This document shows positions 62,389 to 64,000 of a stretch of DNA of 64,000 bases, one piece after another (the stretch's first letter is position 1; every line of letters begins with the position of its first letter). The stretch is from Variovorax flavidus. GTDB taxonomy: Bacteria; Pseudomonadota; Gammaproteobacteria; Burkholderiales; Burkholderiaceae_C. A program made the position numbers and the translations under genes. Where the stretch lies: positions 1,426,001-1,490,000 of the forward strand of contig NZ_JASZYE010000001.1 in NCBI RefSeq assembly GCF_030317145.1. Reading direction: 5' to 3'. The notes beneath the pieces were generated by a model, which saw only the letters and a list, made by a program, of their open reading frames with translations, ran no database searches and was not told the DNA's origin.

Positions 62389-63090
62389 ATGAACGACCGC
62401 GTCAACACCCTCGACACCTCCGTCGGCTACGGCCAGACGCTGCCGCAGGCAGACCGCCAGCGCGTCCTGCGCAATACCTACTGGTTGCTCGCCCTGAGCC
62501 TGCTGCCCACCGTGCTCGGCGCATGGCTCGGCGTGGCCACCGGCATCACCCGATCGCTCGGCGGCGGGCTCGGCCTCATCGTGTTCATGGGCGGCGCCTT
62601 CGGCTTCATGTTCGCGATCGAGAAGACCAAGAACTCGGCGGCCGGCGTGCCGGTGCTGCTGGCCTTCACCTTCTTCATGGGCCTGATGCTGTCGCGGCTG
62701 ATCGCGATGGTGCTCGGCTTCAAGAATGGCTCGGAACTGATCATGACCGCCTTCGGCGGCACCGCCGGCGTATTCTTCCTGATGGCTTCGCTGGCCACGG
62801 TGATCAAGCGCGACCTCTCCGGCATGGGCAAGTGGCTCTTTGTCGGTGCAATGGTCCTGATGGTCGGCGCCATCATCAACGTCTTCGTGGGTTCGAGCGC
62901 CGGCATGATGGCAATCTCGGTCGCGGCGATCGGCATCTTCTCGGCCTTCATGCTGTACGACCTGAAGCAGATCATGGACGGCGGCGAAACCAACTACATC
63001 AGCGCGACGCTGGCGCTCTACCTCGATCTGTTCAACGTGTTCCAGAGCCTCCTGGCCCTGCTCGGCATCTTTGGCGGCGAGCGCGACTGA
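62389..63090 (+). CDS. Bax inhibitor-1/YccA-family membrane protein
   Basis: A 233-residue protein with seven hydrophobic helices and the BI-1 C-terminal end (DLKQIMDGGETNYISATLALYLDLFNVFQSLLALLG). YccA binds and inhibits the FtsH protease; the wider family acts as calcium leak channels. The ATG at 62389 follows CTGGAG. A terminator follows directly. Confidence 0.94.
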   Translation: MNDRVNTLDTSVGYGQTLPQADRQRVLRNTYWLLALSLLPTVLGAWLGVATGITRSLGGGLGLIVFMGGAFGFMFAIEKTKNSAAGVPVLLAFTFFMGLMLSRLIAMVLGFKNGSELIMTAFGGTAGVFFLMASLATVIKRDLSGMGKWLFVGAMVLMVGAIINVFVGSSAGMMAISVAAIGIFSAFMLYDLKQIMDGGETNYISATLALYLDLFNVFQSLLALLGIFGGERD

Positions 63091-63109
63091 GAGCGTTCTC
63101 TTCTTGTCG

Positions 63110-63135
63110 AAAAGGGCCCCGAGGGGCCCTTTTTT
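63110..63135. terminator. Rho-independent terminator between the BI-1 gene and rlmD
   Basis: AAAAGGGCCCC (63110-63120) and GGGGCCCTTTTTT (63123-63135) form a stem with a GA-sized loop and good T runs on the plus side; four T follow on the minus side. It serves the convergent genes; its last base touches the rlmD stop codon. Confidence 0.9.
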
Positions 63136-64000
63136 CATGCCAGATCGAATACGGCGATCGACTCTACGTGCGAGGTGTGAGGGAACATGTTGACCACCCC
63201 CGCGAAGGTGCATCGATACCCCGCCTGGTGAACCAGCAGGCCCGCGTCACGCGCCAGCGTCGAGGGGTTGCAGCTCACATAGACGATCCGTTTGGGCGGA
63301 GCCCAGCCGCCCCGATGCAATTCGACCTGCTGGTGCAGATCCGCGAGCGCCTTGGCCAGAGCGAACGCGCCTTCGCGCGGCGGGTCGACAAGCCACTTTT
63401 CCGCGGCGCCGTCTGCCACGAGCATCGCCGGCGTCATCTCGAAGAGATTGCGCGCAACGAAGCTCGTCGGCGCAAGTGCGCGCCGCCCGGGCACCGCGGG
63501 GCGATTGCGCTCGTAGTTGTCCGTGGCACGCGCCACCAGCGTGTCGCTGCCTTCGATGCCCAGCACCTCCCGCGCCCGGCTCGCCAACGGCAAGGTGAAG
63601 TTGCCCAGACCGCAAAACCAGTCGATCACACGTTCGTCGGGCTGCACATCGAGCAGCCGCAAGGCGCGGCCGACCAGCACACGATTGATGTGGGGATTGA
63701 CCTGCGTGAAGTCGGTCGGCTTGAAAGGCATCGTGACGCCGAATTCGGGGAGCCCGTACGCCAGCGCTTCTCCGCCCTCCTCCAGTAGCTTAACGGTCTC
63801 GGGTCCCTTGGATTGCAGCCACCACTGGACGCCTTCGTTCTTGGACGCAAACGCCTTGAGTCGCGCCACGTCGGCATCGGACAGCGGCTCCAGGTGCCTC
63901 AGCACCAGGGCGATCACACCCAGGCGGCCCGTGCCATCCGGCGAGTCGCCGCAGGCCAGTTCAATCTGCGGGCAGGTCTCGCGCGCGTCCATCGAGCCGA
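63135..64000 (-). CDS. rlmD: 23S rRNA (uracil(1939)-C(5))-methyltransferase, 5' end outside window
   Basis: Partial gene: the frame runs off the right edge, and some 290 C-terminal residues are visible of a usual 430-450. The methyltransferase domain is complete: FTQVNPHIN, the SAM-binding [25 protein letters not shown], and [10 protein letters not shown] with the nucleophilic Cys. The missing N-terminal part should hold a TRAM domain and, in RlmD, Cys residues for a 4Fe-4S cluster; one pair may be seen at the right edge. RlmCD-type enzymes are alternatives, but the sequence fits RlmD. Confidence 0.9.
   Translation of the reverse strand, partial: GSMDARETCPQIELACGDSPDGTGRLGVIALVLRHLEPLSDADVARLKAFASKNEGVQWWLQSKGPETVKLLEEGGEALAYGLPEFGVTMPFKPTDFTQVNPHINRVLVGRALRLLDVQPDERVIDWFCGLGNFTLPLASRAREVLGIEGSDTLVARATDNYERNRPAVPGRRALAPTSFVARNLFEMTPAMLVADGAAEKWLVDPPREGAFALAKALADLHQQVELHRGGWAPPKRIVYVSCNPSTLARDAGLLVHQAGYRCTFAGVVNMFPHTSHVESIAVFDLA

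Overview
The window is 64 kb of GC-rich (roughly 65%), densely coding DNA with no rRNA, tRNA, CRISPR array, insertion sequence, integrase or phage gene that I can see. The gene complement points to a free-living betaproteobacterium of the Comamonadaceae, most like Variovorax. The main pointers are the rpsF-priB-rpsR-rplI operon, orphan TctC/Bug-type binding proteins, a lysine-rich histone H1-like/SWIB protein, and a type II lumazine synthase behind an FMN riboswitch. The genus is an inference from gene content, not a database match. It looks like ordinary chromosome, with accessory content concentrated at about 4.4-17.7 kb and 53.7-61.7 kb.

Layout. 0-4.4 kb: the end of a GlxA-type AraC regulator, isocitrate lyase (aceA) behind an AT-rich regulatory region full of inverted repeats, a gamma-glutamylcyclotransferase-like protein, an EamA exporter and the H1/SWIB protein. 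4.4-15.4 kb: a probable catabolic locus. A thiamine-diphosphate enzyme diverges from a TetR regulator, which is followed by eight closely spaced genes: an ABC importer, an enolase-superfamily enzyme, a Bug binding protein, a Gfo/Idh/MocA dehydrogenase, a DUF993 aldolase-like protein and a TIM-barrel isomerase. No pathway I know has this combination. 15.6-17.7 kb: an RTX/Ig-like surface or secreted protein. 17.9-30.2 kb: an AlkX-like DNA glycosylase, FMN riboswitch plus ribH, GST, ArsC, TSUP and MFS permeases with an AraC regulator, a SulP transporter, arfB, clpB and an orphan Bug protein.

30.2-37.9 kb: molybdenum-cofactor genes (moaE, moaD, moeA, mobB) lie next to thrC, hom and an AlaA-like aminotransferase, all on the minus strand. 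A DapA-family gene on the plus strand is wedged between moaD and moaE. 37.9-46.8 kb: an Mth938-like protein, Bcp peroxiredoxin, PIN-PhoH ATPase, EVE protein, a small operon (GyrI-like, MGMT-like, WYL regulator), dnaB and the ribosomal protein operon. 47-50.5 kb: ppsA and its divergent regulator ppsR. A tandem copy of a dispersed intergenic repeat follows ppsR, with a related copy after phoH.

50.7-61.7 kb: oxidative-stress and iron genes. ahpC lies behind a recognisable OxyR site, followed by ahpF. Next come bacterioferritin, then a Fur-box-preceded operon of PepSY membrane protein, DUF2271 protein, DUF4198 protein, ApbE flavin transferase and a flavodoxin/FNR reductase. The DUF2271 protein carries a sequence that looks like an ApbE flavinylation site, so I read the operon as an extracytoplasmic flavin-based electron-transfer system tied to iron. 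After it come a PiuC-type dioxygenase, Bfd, tonB-exbB-exbD and hemP with a strong Fur box. The window closes with a GlcG/HbpS protein, a Bax-inhibitor-1 family membrane protein and the truncated end of rlmD.
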